Part shown: piece after piece, positions 17,072 through 25,167 of the stretch
Layout of the letters: every line of letters begins with the position of its first letter
Numbering within the stretch: the first letter of the stretch is position 1
DNA from: a virus
Length of the DNA: 50,153 bases
Reading direction: 5' to 3' (one strand)
IMG/VR virus record: IMGVR_UViG_3300032242_001101
Location: 1 to 50,153 of that record
Made by a program: the position numbers and the translations under genes
The notes under the pieces: model-generated
The model's input: the letters and a program-made list of their open reading frames with translations, nothing else
Told to the model about the DNA's origin: nothing
The model's database searches: none

Positions 17072-17574
17072 TGCAAATTTTAACATTAGAAAACAAAACG
17101 TACTACTTAAATGACTTACCAGAGGAGTTAGAGGAAGACATGCGATTCAGCGTGTTTGATAATAGTGATCCAGCCAATCCAGATTATTTTTACATTCCTC
17201 TTATCTTTTTAGAAAGTTTTACAGCGCCTGCGGCTGTACTAAAAATTGGACCATATACAGTTAATATGCCACTTGATTGGTGTACAATTGTTGGAGATCC
17301 TGAAGGCCCTGGTATGGAGATTCTACCATTGACAAGTCTTAATGACAGGGGATTTAGGACATTCTGTTTTAATCCTATTTCAGGTTTTAGGCCTGAGTTT
17401 CATGACATTGACATCATCAATGTTTACCAAGACGTCAAATGGTATTTTCCTAAAATGCGTCCCGGACAACTATTAACCACTCCTTTGCGAGCAGGTGATA
17501 AACCTATGTGTGCTTTCTTTGTTAAAGAAGTCAGTCGCCAAAGTGAATTGGTAGATTATTCTAAGTGTTGGTAA
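17071..17574 (+). CDS. Conserved phage protein downstream of uvsW
   Basis: A 167-aa protein of predicted mostly beta structure with many aromatic and Pro residues (DYFYIPLIFLESFTAPA, WCTIVGDPEGPGMEILPL, VKWYFPKMRPGQLL). It resembles uncharacterised proteins that follow uvsW in T4-like cyanophages. No catalytic motif is visible. It overlaps uvsW by one base and precedes the next gene by 1 nt, so it belongs to the replication operon. Confidence 0.6.
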   Translation: MQILTLENKTYYLNDLPEELEEDMRFSVFDNSDPANPDYFYIPLIFLESFTAPAAVLKIGPYTVNMPLDWCTIVGDPEGPGMEILPLTSLNDRGFRTFCFNPISGFRPEFHDIDIINVYQDVKWYFPKMRPGQLLTTPLRAGDKPMCAFFVKEVSRQSELVDYSKCW

Positions 17575-17575
17575 T

Positions 17576-17896
17576 ATGGGAAATCTTAAACCAGGTGCTA
17601 CCTATGTTTACGAAAGAGACGGCAACACTGTCTACGCCAGAGAATCAGGTGCAGATCCAAGTACAAGATTTGAAGTTGGGTATGAATATGATCCAATAAA
17701 TGGTCATAAGATTGACTACGATAGCAGAACTCCAGATGGTCGTCCATTACACGAGCATCTAAAAGAAGCAGACCTGTGGGGTAAAATACGTAGAGCCGCT
17801 GAAACCAATCCCACTATACGAGATGCCCTGGAACGTGCTAAAATAGCATATTATCTCAGCAAAGAATACGAAGAAAGACATGGCCGCAAAACTTGA
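17576..17896 (+). CDS. Conserved hypothetical phage protein (YVYERDGNTVYAR)
   Basis: A 106-aa protein. The N-terminal half is a beta-hairpin-like repeat (GATYVYERDGNTVYARE) with a charged loop. The C-terminal half is helical (LWGKIRRAAETNPTIRDALERAKIAYYLS). The same layout occurs in uncharacterised T4-like phage proteins. Its start follows the previous stop by 1 nt and its end overlaps the clamp-loader-like gene by 17 nt. Function unknown. Confidence 0.55.
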   Translation: MGNLKPGATYVYERDGNTVYARESGADPSTRFEVGYEYDPINGHKIDYDSRTPDGRPLHEHLKEADLWGKIRRAAETNPTIRDALERAKIAYYLSKEYEERHGRKT

Positions 17897-18347
17897 TATC
17901 AATTCAGAACTAAAAAATATTAACATGAGAAATCATGGCTTCTATGACAGCCTCGAAGATGATGTTAAGAAAGTGTTCAGTCCCTACATCCTGATGCGTT
18001 ATGTATCAAATCCACAAGGTGTTGATCCAGATACATATGAGTTTATCCTTGATCGTGTTAATGACCTTGTGAATAAAGATCATTGGACGCTGAGCAAAGG
18101 ACACAAAGGTATGCTGTGGAAACTGTTTGCCAGTTGCGGAACAGGTATGGATGTTAGATATCAGTATCTTAAATTAGTCAGCAAGTCAACTGCCAATAAC
18201 AAAACAGAAAAATTGCTGTCAGAATTGTATCCTTCAAAGAAAATGGATGATATTAGAGTGTTAGCCAGTCTAATGACTAAAGATGATCTTAACGAGTTAT
18301 TTGACAGTTTAGGGTATGACAAAAAACAACGCAAGGAATATACATGA
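17880..18347 (+). CDS. 62: Probable clamp-loader small subunit, T4 gp62 type
   Basis: A 155-aa protein with the layout of phage clamp-loader A subunits: SPYILMRYVSNPQGVDPDTYEF (similar to the family's L-x-Y/F-P-D segment), a basic LWKLFASCG segment, and a C-terminal LLSELYPSKKMDDIRVLASLMTKDDL that matches the pattern of a K/R-Y followed by a helix before the terminal L-T-D/E. gp62 joins four gp44 ATPases to load the gp45 clamp. gp44 and gp45 are not in this window. T4 gp62 is 187 aa. The match is by pattern, so alternative roles remain open. Confidence 0.5.
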   Translation: MAAKLDINSELKNINMRNHGFYDSLEDDVKKVFSPYILMRYVSNPQGVDPDTYEFILDRVNDLVNKDHWTLSKGHKGMLWKLFASCGTGMDVRYQYLKLVSKSTANNKTEKLLSELYPSKKMDDIRVLASLMTKDDLNELFDSLGYDKKQRKEYT

Positions 18348-18631
18348 AGTTTAGAAAGAAACCTGTAGTTATTGATGCTGTACAGTTTATCTACACAGAC
18401 GAAGGCATTGCCTCTCTTCGAGAGTTTTGTGGTGATGTATTAGGCAATATTTGCAAAGAACGTCATCCTACTGCCCTAGGTGAAGCAGAAATTGGCACAT
18501 TAGAAGACGGTGTTCATTTAACAGTTAAGCATATTGCCACAGAAGGCGATTGGGTTATTAAAGGTGTACAAGGCGAGTTTTATGCCTGTAAACCAGATAT
18601 CTTTGAAGCAACCTACGAATCTGCAGAATGA
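18344..18631 (+). CDS. Phage MKFRKKPVVIDA-type small protein (PGDYG-like)
   Basis: A 95-aa protein starting MKFRKKPVVIDAVQFIY, a very common N-terminus in tailed-phage proteins of unknown function. The usual GD-[YW]-[IV]-x-x-G segment is present as TEGDWVIKGVQGEFYACKP near the C-terminus. It is coupled to its neighbours by ATGA overlaps on both sides. These proteins are widespread in early and replication regions, but no biochemical role is known. Confidence 0.75.
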   Translation: MKFRKKPVVIDAVQFIYTDEGIASLREFCGDVLGNICKERHPTALGEAEIGTLEDGVHLTVKHIATEGDWVIKGVQGEFYACKPDIFEATYESAE

Positions 18632-19323
18632 TCAAATTAGAAGCACAACCTTTTAATTGTGTACATTGCGGCAAGGCCTTTATGAAAGAAAAGACCTTGT
18701 TTGCTCACATGTGCGAACCTAAAAGACGTGCGATGCAGAAAGATGAGAAACGAGTACAAAGCGGTTTCTATGCTTTCAATCAATGGTATAAGATACGTGA
18801 AGGCAGTCAACGACAAAAGACCTATGAGGAATTTTGTAAGAGTGCGTATTACAATGCCTTTGTTAAATTTGGTAGTTTTGTCAACAACGTAACACCTATA
18901 CATCCAGAACGTTTCATTGACTATGTTATCCGCAGTGATGTAAAATTAGATCACTGGTGCCGTGATGAACTGTATGAAAAATACATTGTTGAAATGTTAA
19001 AGACAGAACCGGTTGAGTCGGCAATACAGCGTAGCATCCAACACATGATGGAGTGGGCTGACAATAGTGGTGCCAGTTTTGAACACTATTTCTTGTATGT
19101 AAATCTAAACAGAGCGGTAAATGATTTACGTAATGGTTATATCAGTCCGTGGATTCTTTTATCATGTAAAGGTGGCAAAGAACTGTTGGCTAAGTTTAAT
19201 GATGAACAATTAGAACTTATTAGTGTGGCATTTGATCTATCACATTGGGTAAGAAAATTACGAGATCAACCAGGCGATGCCGCATTGGTTGAAGAAGTTT
19301 GTACAGAAGCAGGAATACAGTAA
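18628..19323 (+). CDS. Zinc-finger-containing phage protein
   Basis: A 231-aa protein. The N-terminus has one finger-like motif, C11-x2-C14-x12-H27-x-C29 (FNCVHCGKAFMKEKTLFAHM), followed by a basic patch (PKRRAMQKDEKR). The rest is alpha-helical with many aromatic residues. The layout is like the zinc-finger proteins of T4-like cyanophage replication regions. Binding to DNA, RNA or polymerase is plausible but unproven. It overlaps the PGDYG-like gene by ATGA and the mini-DnaE gene by one base. Confidence 0.6.
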   Translation: MIKLEAQPFNCVHCGKAFMKEKTLFAHMCEPKRRAMQKDEKRVQSGFYAFNQWYKIREGSQRQKTYEEFCKSAYYNAFVKFGSFVNNVTPIHPERFIDYVIRSDVKLDHWCRDELYEKYIVEMLKTEPVESAIQRSIQHMMEWADNSGASFEHYFLYVNLNRAVNDLRNGYISPWILLSCKGGKELLAKFNDEQLELISVAFDLSHWVRKLRDQPGDAALVEEVCTEAGIQ

Positions 19324-19892
19324 TGCCAGATATTGATATTGATTTCGCTGATAGAAGCAAGGTCCTCAACATAGTTGAACATATCCCTGCGACTATCGAC
19401 GGAATCAAAAAACACAACACAGGAGTTTATTGTACTCCTATTCCATACAATCCTCTAACACACATGGCTTCCATAGATTATAAAGAAGCAGAAGCAAGAG
19501 GTTATTTTAAGATCGATTTTCTTAATGTCAGTATGTACCAAGGCATTAAGAGTGAGGAACATCTAATCGATTTGATGAATAAGGAACCACTATGGGATCT
19601 GCTGGAACAAGACGATTTTTCGAACCTGTTGTTTCATGTAAACGGTCACGGGACTATTTTGAGGACAATGAAGCCAACGAGTATCAGCCAACTTGCCGCG
19701 GTTCTTGCAATGATAAGACCCGCAAAAAGACATTTAATAGGAAAAGACTGGAATATTGTGATGCAAGAAGTTTGGACTAAACCAGATGGTAATGAATACT
19801 TTTTTAAGAAAAGTCACGCAACTGCCTATGCTGTAGCAGTGGTGGTTCAAATGAATTTAATTTGTGAAGGTGTTAGTTACGAGTTTTCTTAA
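19323..19892 (+). CDS. Miniature DnaE-like (C-family polymerase core) protein
   Basis: A 189-aa protein starting at ATG 19323 (AGGAA upstream; TAATG overlap). The in-frame start at 19299 would lie inside the previous gene. Four segments appear in the same order as in bacterial PolIII alpha: PDIDIDF (residues 2-8; DnaE palm D-x-D), YFKIDFL (61-67; third palm Asp), a stretch ending in TMKPTSISQLAAVLAMIRP (115-133; like the LKP-AL-RPGP region), and KKSHATAYAVAVVVQMNLI (162-180; like KSHAAAYA). There is no PHP, beta-clamp-binding or OB domain. A full DnaE is over 1,000 aa. Polymerase activity is doubtful; similar unnamed proteins exist in T4-like cyanophages. Confidence 0.65.
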   Translation: MPDIDIDFADRSKVLNIVEHIPATIDGIKKHNTGVYCTPIPYNPLTHMASIDYKEAEARGYFKIDFLNVSMYQGIKSEEHLIDLMNKEPLWDLLEQDDFSNLLFHVNGHGTILRTMKPTSISQLAAVLAMIRPAKRHLIGKDWNIVMQEVWTKPDGNEYFFKKSHATAYAVAVVVQMNLICEGVSYEFS

Positions 19893-20256
19893 CGCTTCGT
19901 ACCAGTTGAATTGATTTACGTTTAACTCTTTTTTCAGCAATCTCGCTAAGATTAACTATTGGTCCAAATAATACTTCAACATCTTTAGCGTTGAATGTTT
20001 TTATATAGGGTCTAAAAACTATCATTTCTTCTTTGAGAAATATATTAATTGGGATTTTTCTATTGCTTTCCCACCACCAAACATCTCCAAGTTCTAAGAA
20101 TGTCTTGCGCTCTTCTTCAGTACGGATAACACTAAAATCATAGATACTTGCAACATTTTCATCGAGATTTATAACAATGCCGACGTACTCATTGTCTGTG
20201 GTTTTAATACAGGTTATGAATGGGAATTGAGTTTGGAATCCGTCCTTAGGTGTCAT
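19873..20256 (-). CDS. Conserved phage protein, lone minus-strand gene (WWWESNR type)
   Basis: A 127-aa protein transcribed against its neighbours; its end overlaps the 3' end of the mini-DnaE gene by 20 nt. Predicted small beta barrel at the N-terminus (PFITCIKTTDNEYVGIVINLD), a conserved-looking LGDVWWWESNRKIPINIFL core and a basic tail (EKRVKRKSIQLVRSVKK). I recognise this only as an uncharacterised family in T4-like marine phages. Divergent from the structural gene at 20273; the 16-nt gap holds an AT-rich promoter element. Confidence 0.6.
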   Translation of the reverse strand: MTPKDGFQTQFPFITCIKTTDNEYVGIVINLDENVASIYDFSVIRTEEERKTFLELGDVWWWESNRKIPINIFLKEEMIVFRPYIKTFNAKDVEVLFGPIVNLSEIAEKRVKRKSIQLVRSVKKTRN

Positions 20257-20260
20257 TACA

Positions 20261-20267
20261 ATAAATA
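20261..20267 (+). promoter_or_regulatory. T4-late-type promoter element ATAAATA
   Basis: ATAAATA ends 5 nt before the ATG at 20273. The whole divergent intergenic gap is only 16 nt. Confidence 0.6.
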
Positions 20268-20272
20268 TAGGT

Positions 20273-21391
20273 ATGCAAAATTTACCAGTTTATTTATATC
20301 CAAATAAGACCGACGTATTGGTGGATTCGGACAACGGAACAAGAGGAGCCTACAACGCTATGTACCAACGTGAATTAAAAATACAAAAAGGACTGAAAAA
20401 TAAAGTCCAACTCCAGTTTAAAAACTCCGATCAAAAACCCATACGAATTCTTGCCGCAACAACTACCAGTGATTTTGTATCTTCTAACACATTTATTTTG
20501 AGTGTATCCAACACAGCATCCATTGCAGTGGGCATGGCTCCTTCTATTAATTCTACCTTAACCTACTTCCAAGGCGGAACATTTGTATCAGATATAGGCT
20601 CAGGTACAGTTACAATTAATACTCAAAATCCAGTATATAATCCCGAAATTAATGAATTCCTAAGCCCTTTATTACTTGATATTTCAACCGGTACACAGAT
20701 AACTTTTGGTAATAGTTTTACCTTCAATATGTTTGATAGCATCAACAACAATTTGTTAATTTCTAAATCTGTTGATATTTTAGACGACGGAGTTTCAACG
20801 GCTACACGCGGACTTGCATTGTTAACTTTAAATGAAAACGATACAAGAGAACTTGAAACAACATCATATACTTTTGGAATCACACAGGTAGACGAAGAAG
20901 GTGCTAATCTAGCAACCTACTCAAATGTATATTACGGAATTAATGGAACATTACAGTTAACAGCGGACCTATATCCAATGCCACGTGCAACAACTGAAGT
21001 GATAAAATTTGCAAATTATTACAACCGAAATTCATTAAAGTATGATTTTTACTCGCCTAATCTACGTGCATATCCGGAACAAAATCAAGTTACCACTTTG
21101 GCATTATACCTAAATAAATTCAAAGGCACCATACTAGTACAGGCAACAATGGAAAACTTTCCAGGCACGTTTGCTAACTATGCTACTATTGCTACTTTAA
21201 CATACACAACACCTACAACCAAAGTTATCTATCAAAATGCTGTAGGTAGTTGGAGTGATGTTCGTGTGTTATGGACTCCAGACACTGACGGTGCTTCAAA
21301 CTATTATAGCCCACAGATGCCAGGCAATCCTACTCCGGGTAAGGAATATTTTCCATCCGGCAAAATTGACAAAATACAATACAGAAGTTAA
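20273..21391 (+). CDS. Virion structural protein, beta-rich
   Basis: A 372-aa protein with N-terminus MQNLPVYLYPNKTDVLVDS and ELKIQKGLKNKVQLQFKNSDQ, which I recognise from structural proteins of T4-like cyanophages. The rest is beta-rich with many Thr, Asn and Ser residues, as in tail or decoration proteins. Its promoter is a late element, consistent with a virion role, while its downstream neighbours are primase and helicase. Exact place in the particle unknown. Confidence 0.65.
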   Translation: MQNLPVYLYPNKTDVLVDSDNGTRGAYNAMYQRELKIQKGLKNKVQLQFKNSDQKPIRILAATTTSDFVSSNTFILSVSNTASIAVGMAPSINSTLTYFQGGTFVSDIGSGTVTINTQNPVYNPEINEFLSPLLLDISTGTQITFGNSFTFNMFDSINNNLLISKSVDILDDGVSTATRGLALLTLNENDTRELETTSYTFGITQVDEEGANLATYSNVYYGINGTLQLTADLYPMPRATTEVIKFANYYNRNSLKYDFYSPNLRAYPEQNQVTTLALYLNKFKGTILVQATMENFPGTFANYATIATLTYTTPTTKVIYQNAVGSWSDVRVLWTPDTDGASNYYSPQMPGNPTPGKEYFPSGKIDKIQYRS

Positions 21392-21400
21392 ACTTGCTGT

Positions 21401-22402
21401 ATGAATCTCATACAGACAGCAGTTCAGACAGTATTGCCACCTAAACACAAATCTACTCCAAGTGGCTGGATCAGTTTCAATGCTCCCTGCTGTGTTCACA
21501 ATGGAGAAAGTGCGGATACCAAAAGTCGTGCTGGTGTAATTTTCAAAGAAGACGGATTCACTTACCACTGCTTTAATTGCAATTTCAAAGCAGGTTGGAC
21601 TCCTGGAAAACTATTAAGTAAAAACACTAAAAATCTGTTCACATGGTTAGGTATACCAGATAGTGAATTACAAAAACTATCTCTGTACACACTACAGATC
21701 AAAGAAAATCAACCTGTGGCCAAGGTTGAGATAAATTTAACATTAAAAGAAATAGAACTGCCAGAGATGGCAATGAGCCTAGAAGAATGGGCTCGAGAAG
21801 ACTTACCAGATGATGTAAGTCAGCAGTTGATAAAGATATATCAGTACCTACTTGACAGAGGTATGGACATAGATTGGTATAATTGGTCATGGAGTTATAC
21901 GCCTGGCTACAGAGATAGATTGCTAATACCGTTTTATCACGACGGCAAGATAGTAGGCTACACAGGACGTAAGATTACAGACGGCAAACCAAAATATCTT
22001 ACACATTCCCAACCAGGATATGTGTTTAATATTGATCGCCAAACACCAGACAGACAATATGTGATTGTGGTTGAAGGACAGTTTGATGCCATTGCTATAG
22101 ACGGCTGTGCCATCATGCACAACGAACCCAACGAAGCTCAAATTATGAGATTACGATCCTTAGGACGTGAAGTTATTGTAGTACCTGACCGAGACAAACC
22201 AGGTGCTAAGATGATAGAAACCGCAGTTGAACAAGGCTGGTCTGTGAGTATGCCCGAATGGGGAGATGGAGTAAAGGATGTCGCAGATGCTGTGAAAAAA
22301 TTTGGTCGAGTGTATACTTTATTCACAATCTTACACTACAAAGAAACTAACGAAATAAAAAAACAACTACTTAAAAAGAAATTAGAACATGTCGAATTAT
22401 AA
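21401..22402 (+). CDS. 61: DNA primase, T4 gp61 type
   Basis: A 333-aa primase. The N-terminal zinc-binding domain uses C30/C31, H33, C57 and C60 (APCCVHNGES, YHCFNCNFKAGW). The TOPRIM domain has the catalytic Glu in IVVEGQFDA (E225) and the D-x-D in VVPDRDKPG (D263, D265). It makes short RNA primers for the lagging strand and works as a unit with the gp41 helicase, whose gene overlaps this one by 14 nt. Length agrees with T4 gp61 (342 aa). Confidence 0.9.
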   Translation: MNLIQTAVQTVLPPKHKSTPSGWISFNAPCCVHNGESADTKSRAGVIFKEDGFTYHCFNCNFKAGWTPGKLLSKNTKNLFTWLGIPDSELQKLSLYTLQIKENQPVAKVEINLTLKEIELPEMAMSLEEWAREDLPDDVSQQLIKIYQYLLDRGMDIDWYNWSWSYTPGYRDRLLIPFYHDGKIVGYTGRKITDGKPKYLTHSQPGYVFNIDRQTPDRQYVIVVEGQFDAIAIDGCAIMHNEPNEAQIMRLRSLGREVIVVPDRDKPGAKMIETAVEQGWSVSMPEWGDGVKDVADAVKKFGRVYTLFTILHYKETNEIKKQLLKKKLEHVEL

Positions 22403-23816
22403 CGCAGATTTACAGAGACTTTATTTGGAAATGTTTTTGGCAGATGCTGAAACATTTGTGAGGTGCCAAAATATTTTTGATCCTGAGAACTTTGATCGCA
22501 AGTTTCAAGAGCCTGCAAAGTTCATCAATGACTATGTTGATCAGTACAAAGTCATGCCAGAATTAGACATTGTAAATTCTAGTTGTAACACAGATTTTAA
22601 GTCAGCACATGATGTTCCTAAAGAGAACTATAGTTGGCTAATGACTGAGTTTGAGAACTTCAGCAGACACAAAGCCATGGAGCGAGCAATCCTAAAATCT
22701 GCTGATATGCTGGAAAAAGGCGAATATGGTCCGGTAGAAAAACTGATCAAAGATGCGGTGCAAATCAGCCTAAACAAGGACATGGGCACTGATTATTTTG
22801 AAGATCCTCGAGCTCGACTTTTGAAACTAAAAGACAGCAATGGACAGATTAGTACAGGTTGGCCCAGCATTGATAAGAAACTTTATGGTGGATTCAAGCG
22901 TGGTGAACTGGATATTTTCTGTGCAGGATCGGGTGGCGGAAAATCACTATTTTTAGCCAACATTGGCGTGAATTTTGCCATGCAGAACTTGAATGTAATC
23001 TACTTTACATTTGAGTTGGCAGAAGAATTAGTTGGTATGCGTATTGACAGTATGATCACAGGTACTCCTAACAAAGACATCTTCCGAAACTTAGATGATG
23101 TTGAAATGAAGGTTAAGCTCACTGGCAAGAAGGCTGGCGGAATCCAGATAAAATACCTTCCTTCCGGCAAAAATTGCAATGATTTAAGGTCATATTTAAA
23201 AGAATATCAAGTGAAAACAGGCAAAAAAGCCGACATTCTTTTAGTGGACTACTTAGACCTTATGATGCCTCTATCTGTAAAGGTAAGTCCAAGCGATCTT
23301 TTTGTCAAGGACAAATATGTATCAGAAGAACTTCGCAATTTAGCCATGGAAACTGGCTGTATTGTGGTAACTGCTTCACAACTTAACAGAAGTGCTGTTG
23401 AAGAAATTGAGTTCGATCATTCACACATTTCAGGTGGTTTGAGTAAGATTCAAACTGCTGATAATGTGATTGGTATCTTTACATCACGTGCAATGCGTGA
23501 GCGTGGACGCTATCAAATTCAGTTCATGAAAACACGTTCATCCAGCGGTGTAGGTCAAAAAGTTGACTTAGAATTTGATGTAGATACTCTGCGTATCAAA
23601 GACCTCGAAGAGGATGAAGGTAGTTATAGTACCCAGGCCAGTAAGCCCAGTGCCAGCATATTAGATGGCTTGAAAAAGACTTCTACTGTTGTAGATCAAA
23701 GTACTGGAGAAATTAAGAATCCCAACGAAGGTATCAGCATTGGCAAGGTAAAAGCCAATACTAATTCTGCTCAAATTAGGGATATTATTAAGAGTTTGAA
23801 TTCTGAGAAAGATTAG
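22389..23816 (+). CDS. 41: Replicative DNA helicase, T4 gp41 (DnaB family)
   Basis: A 475-aa hexameric helicase. The N-terminal 130 residues form the helical collar. STGWPSIDKKLYGGFKRGEL leads into Walker A AGSGGGKS (179-186), FTFELAEELVGMR is the H1a-like region, ILLVDYLDLM (283-292) is Walker B, and VTASQLNRS is motif H3. It moves 5' to 3' on the lagging strand and activates gp61. Length equals T4 gp41 (475 aa). The C-terminal 60 residues are charged and probably flexible. Confidence 0.93.
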   Translation: MSNYNADLQRLYLEMFLADAETFVRCQNIFDPENFDRKFQEPAKFINDYVDQYKVMPELDIVNSSCNTDFKSAHDVPKENYSWLMTEFENFSRHKAMERAILKSADMLEKGEYGPVEKLIKDAVQISLNKDMGTDYFEDPRARLLKLKDSNGQISTGWPSIDKKLYGGFKRGELDIFCAGSGGGKSLFLANIGVNFAMQNLNVIYFTFELAEELVGMRIDSMITGTPNKDIFRNLDDVEMKVKLTGKKAGGIQIKYLPSGKNCNDLRSYLKEYQVKTGKKADILLVDYLDLMMPLSVKVSPSDLFVKDKYVSEELRNLAMETGCIVVTASQLNRSAVEEIEFDHSHISGGLSKIQTADNVIGIFTSRAMRERGRYQIQFMKTRSSSGVGQKVDLEFDVDTLRIKDLEEDEGSYSTQASKPSASILDGLKKTSTVVDQSTGEIKNPNEGISIGKVKANTNSAQIRDIIKSLNSEKD

Positions 23817-24373
23817 AACCAGTCAGCAATTTTATTGCTGGCTACAAGTTCAATTGCTTTTTCCCACTGCTCGTCATTGTTGTTATTGAATACAGAGTCT
23901 ATAGTAGCGGGTGCATCTAACCACCGATGTTCTAACTTCCAGGGAGGCAGTCCTTTGTATTCGCCTTCTAATTGACCTGCGGCCCATGCACTTACTCCTA
24001 CACAGGCTCTGTAGAGTTTAGGACCTACTCCTCCTGCAATTGCAGTCATAACACTGAGTTCACTCGTAATACCAATCTCAGATGTAACCATTACAGTAGA
24101 AGCAACATGCCAGTCTAAACTGTGTACAACATGAACTCTGTTATGATCAACTGGTCCGCCTACATATATTGGCTCAGGATTTGGGTAACTTATTCCTGTT
24201 GACGACATTACAGCATCAAGTGTAACTTTTGGTGTTGATTTATTCACCATAACGCCCCAAGCACCATCTGACCCGTGCTTGGCTATCAATACAACACTTT
24301 TACTAAAAATAGAATCGAGACCTTTAGGTTGTGCTACTAAGATATGACCCGTTAAATTAAAAGAACCTTTCAT
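23813..24373 (-). CDS. AlgH / UPF0301 family protein
   Basis: A 186-aa protein, taking the start at 24373 (MKGSFNLTGHILVAQP); a longer frame begins at 24400 but would run through the promoter element. Signatures are VLIAKHGSDGAWGVMVNK, IYVGGPVD, and AGQLEGE near the C-terminus, as in bacterial AlgH/YqgE. The cellular family has no settled function (linked to alginate regulation in Pseudomonas). Phage copies occur in T4-like marine phages. It converges on the helicase gene with a 4-nt overlap. Confidence 0.85.
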   Translation of the reverse strand: MKGSFNLTGHILVAQPKGLDSIFSKSVVLIAKHGSDGAWGVMVNKSTPKVTLDAVMSSTGISYPNPEPIYVGGPVDHNRVHVVHSLDWHVASTVMVTSEIGITSELSVMTAIAGGVGPKLYRACVGVSAWAAGQLEGEYKGLPPWKLEHRWLDAPATIDSVFNNNNDEQWEKAIELVASNKIADWF

Positions 24374-24378
24374 TGCGA

Positions 24379-24396
24379 TATTTAACTGAATAAATA
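24379..24396. promoter_or_regulatory. Back-to-back late promoter elements
   Basis: TTAAATA (minus strand, 24385-24379) lies 5 nt before the AlgH-like ATG at 24373, and ATAAATA (plus strand, 24390-24396) lies 6 nt before the ATG at 24403. The two genes diverge from a 29-nt gap with no ribosome-binding site on either side. Confidence 0.6.
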
Positions 24397-24402
24397 CCAA
24401 TT

Positions 24403-25089
24403 ATGAACATATTTGAATTTGTCGCGCCTATAGAAACTCACCAAGAACTTAATCCTAAACTTTGGTTAGGTGAGCACTTACGTCCTGATGTTCATGATGC
24501 CTTACTTAAGATTTCCGCAGAATTTTTTGAGTTTCTTAACATGCCTGTAGAAGTTGAAGACATCATTGTGTCTGGTAGTCAAGCCAATTACAACTACAGT
24601 CCTTACTCAGATCTCGATGTTCATTTTGTTGTAGACTACGGGAAAGTTAAATGTGAAATGGAAGCAGATGAACTGTTTGATACCAAGCGTAAACTTTGGA
24701 AGGCTCAGCACAATATCAAAGTTCACGGAATTCCTGTAGAGTTATATGTTGAAGATAAAATGCAACCTGCGGTCAGCAGTGTGTATTCATTACTATCAAG
24801 ACAGTGGGTTAAGAAGCCAGATCCAAAAGCAGTTTTATGGGATAAATCTCAGGTAGTTGACAATGCTAAAAAATGGACAGAGTTTATAGACTCTGCTGTT
24901 ATGAGCGGTAATTTGGAAATCTGCCGCAGAGTAAAAGAGATGTTGAGCAATTACAGAAAAGAAGGTTTGGCTAAGGGCGGCGAGTTCAGTGTTCCAAATC
25001 TTACATTTAAGAGTCTGCGCAACGCAGGCAAAGTTCAGGAATTAATGGACAAGATTGGCGAATTATTTGACCGTCAACTAAGCATTTAA
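24403..25089 (+). CDS. Pol-beta-superfamily nucleotidyltransferase-like protein
   Basis: A 228-aa protein. The N-terminal half has the nucleotidyltransferase signature: GSQANYNYSPYSDLDVHFVV (G-S followed by D-x-D, residues 58-77), with a third acidic residue in IPVELYVED. The C-terminal half is helical. The fold covers aminoglycoside-type NTases, antitoxin-like MNTs and tRNA-type enzymes, so the acceptor cannot be deduced. It is driven by a late element; the N-terminus MNIFEFVAP resembles those of late phage proteins. A role in virion or host-takeover modification is possible. Confidence 0.7.
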   Translation: MNIFEFVAPIETHQELNPKLWLGEHLRPDVHDALLKISAEFFEFLNMPVEVEDIIVSGSQANYNYSPYSDLDVHFVVDYGKVKCEMEADELFDTKRKLWKAQHNIKVHGIPVELYVEDKMQPAVSSVYSLLSRQWVKKPDPKAVLWDKSQVVDNAKKWTEFIDSAVMSGNLEICRRVKEMLSNYRKEGLAKGGEFSVPNLTFKSLRNAGKVQELMDKIGELFDRQLSI

Positions 25090-25124
25090 GTCAACGACTT
25101 TTTAGGCTACCGCGTTATATATAC

Positions 25125-25144
25125 ATACAGAACTAATTCTGTAT
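25125..25144 (+). promoter_or_regulatory. Perfect inverted repeat upstream of the secreted-protein gene
   Basis: ATACAGAA-CTAA-TTCTGTAT, 8-bp arms with a 4-nt loop, next to a TATATATA stretch and 24 nt before the start codon. It could be an operator or a 5' hairpin. No sigma70 pair with good -35 is evident. Confidence 0.4.
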
Positions 25145-25167
25145 ATTAACCAAAAAGGAAACTTAAC

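Noticed and set aside
19299-19322. Longer start for the mini-DnaE protein
   Set aside because: Those residues lie in the upstream gene and precede the AGGAA site that serves ATG 19323.
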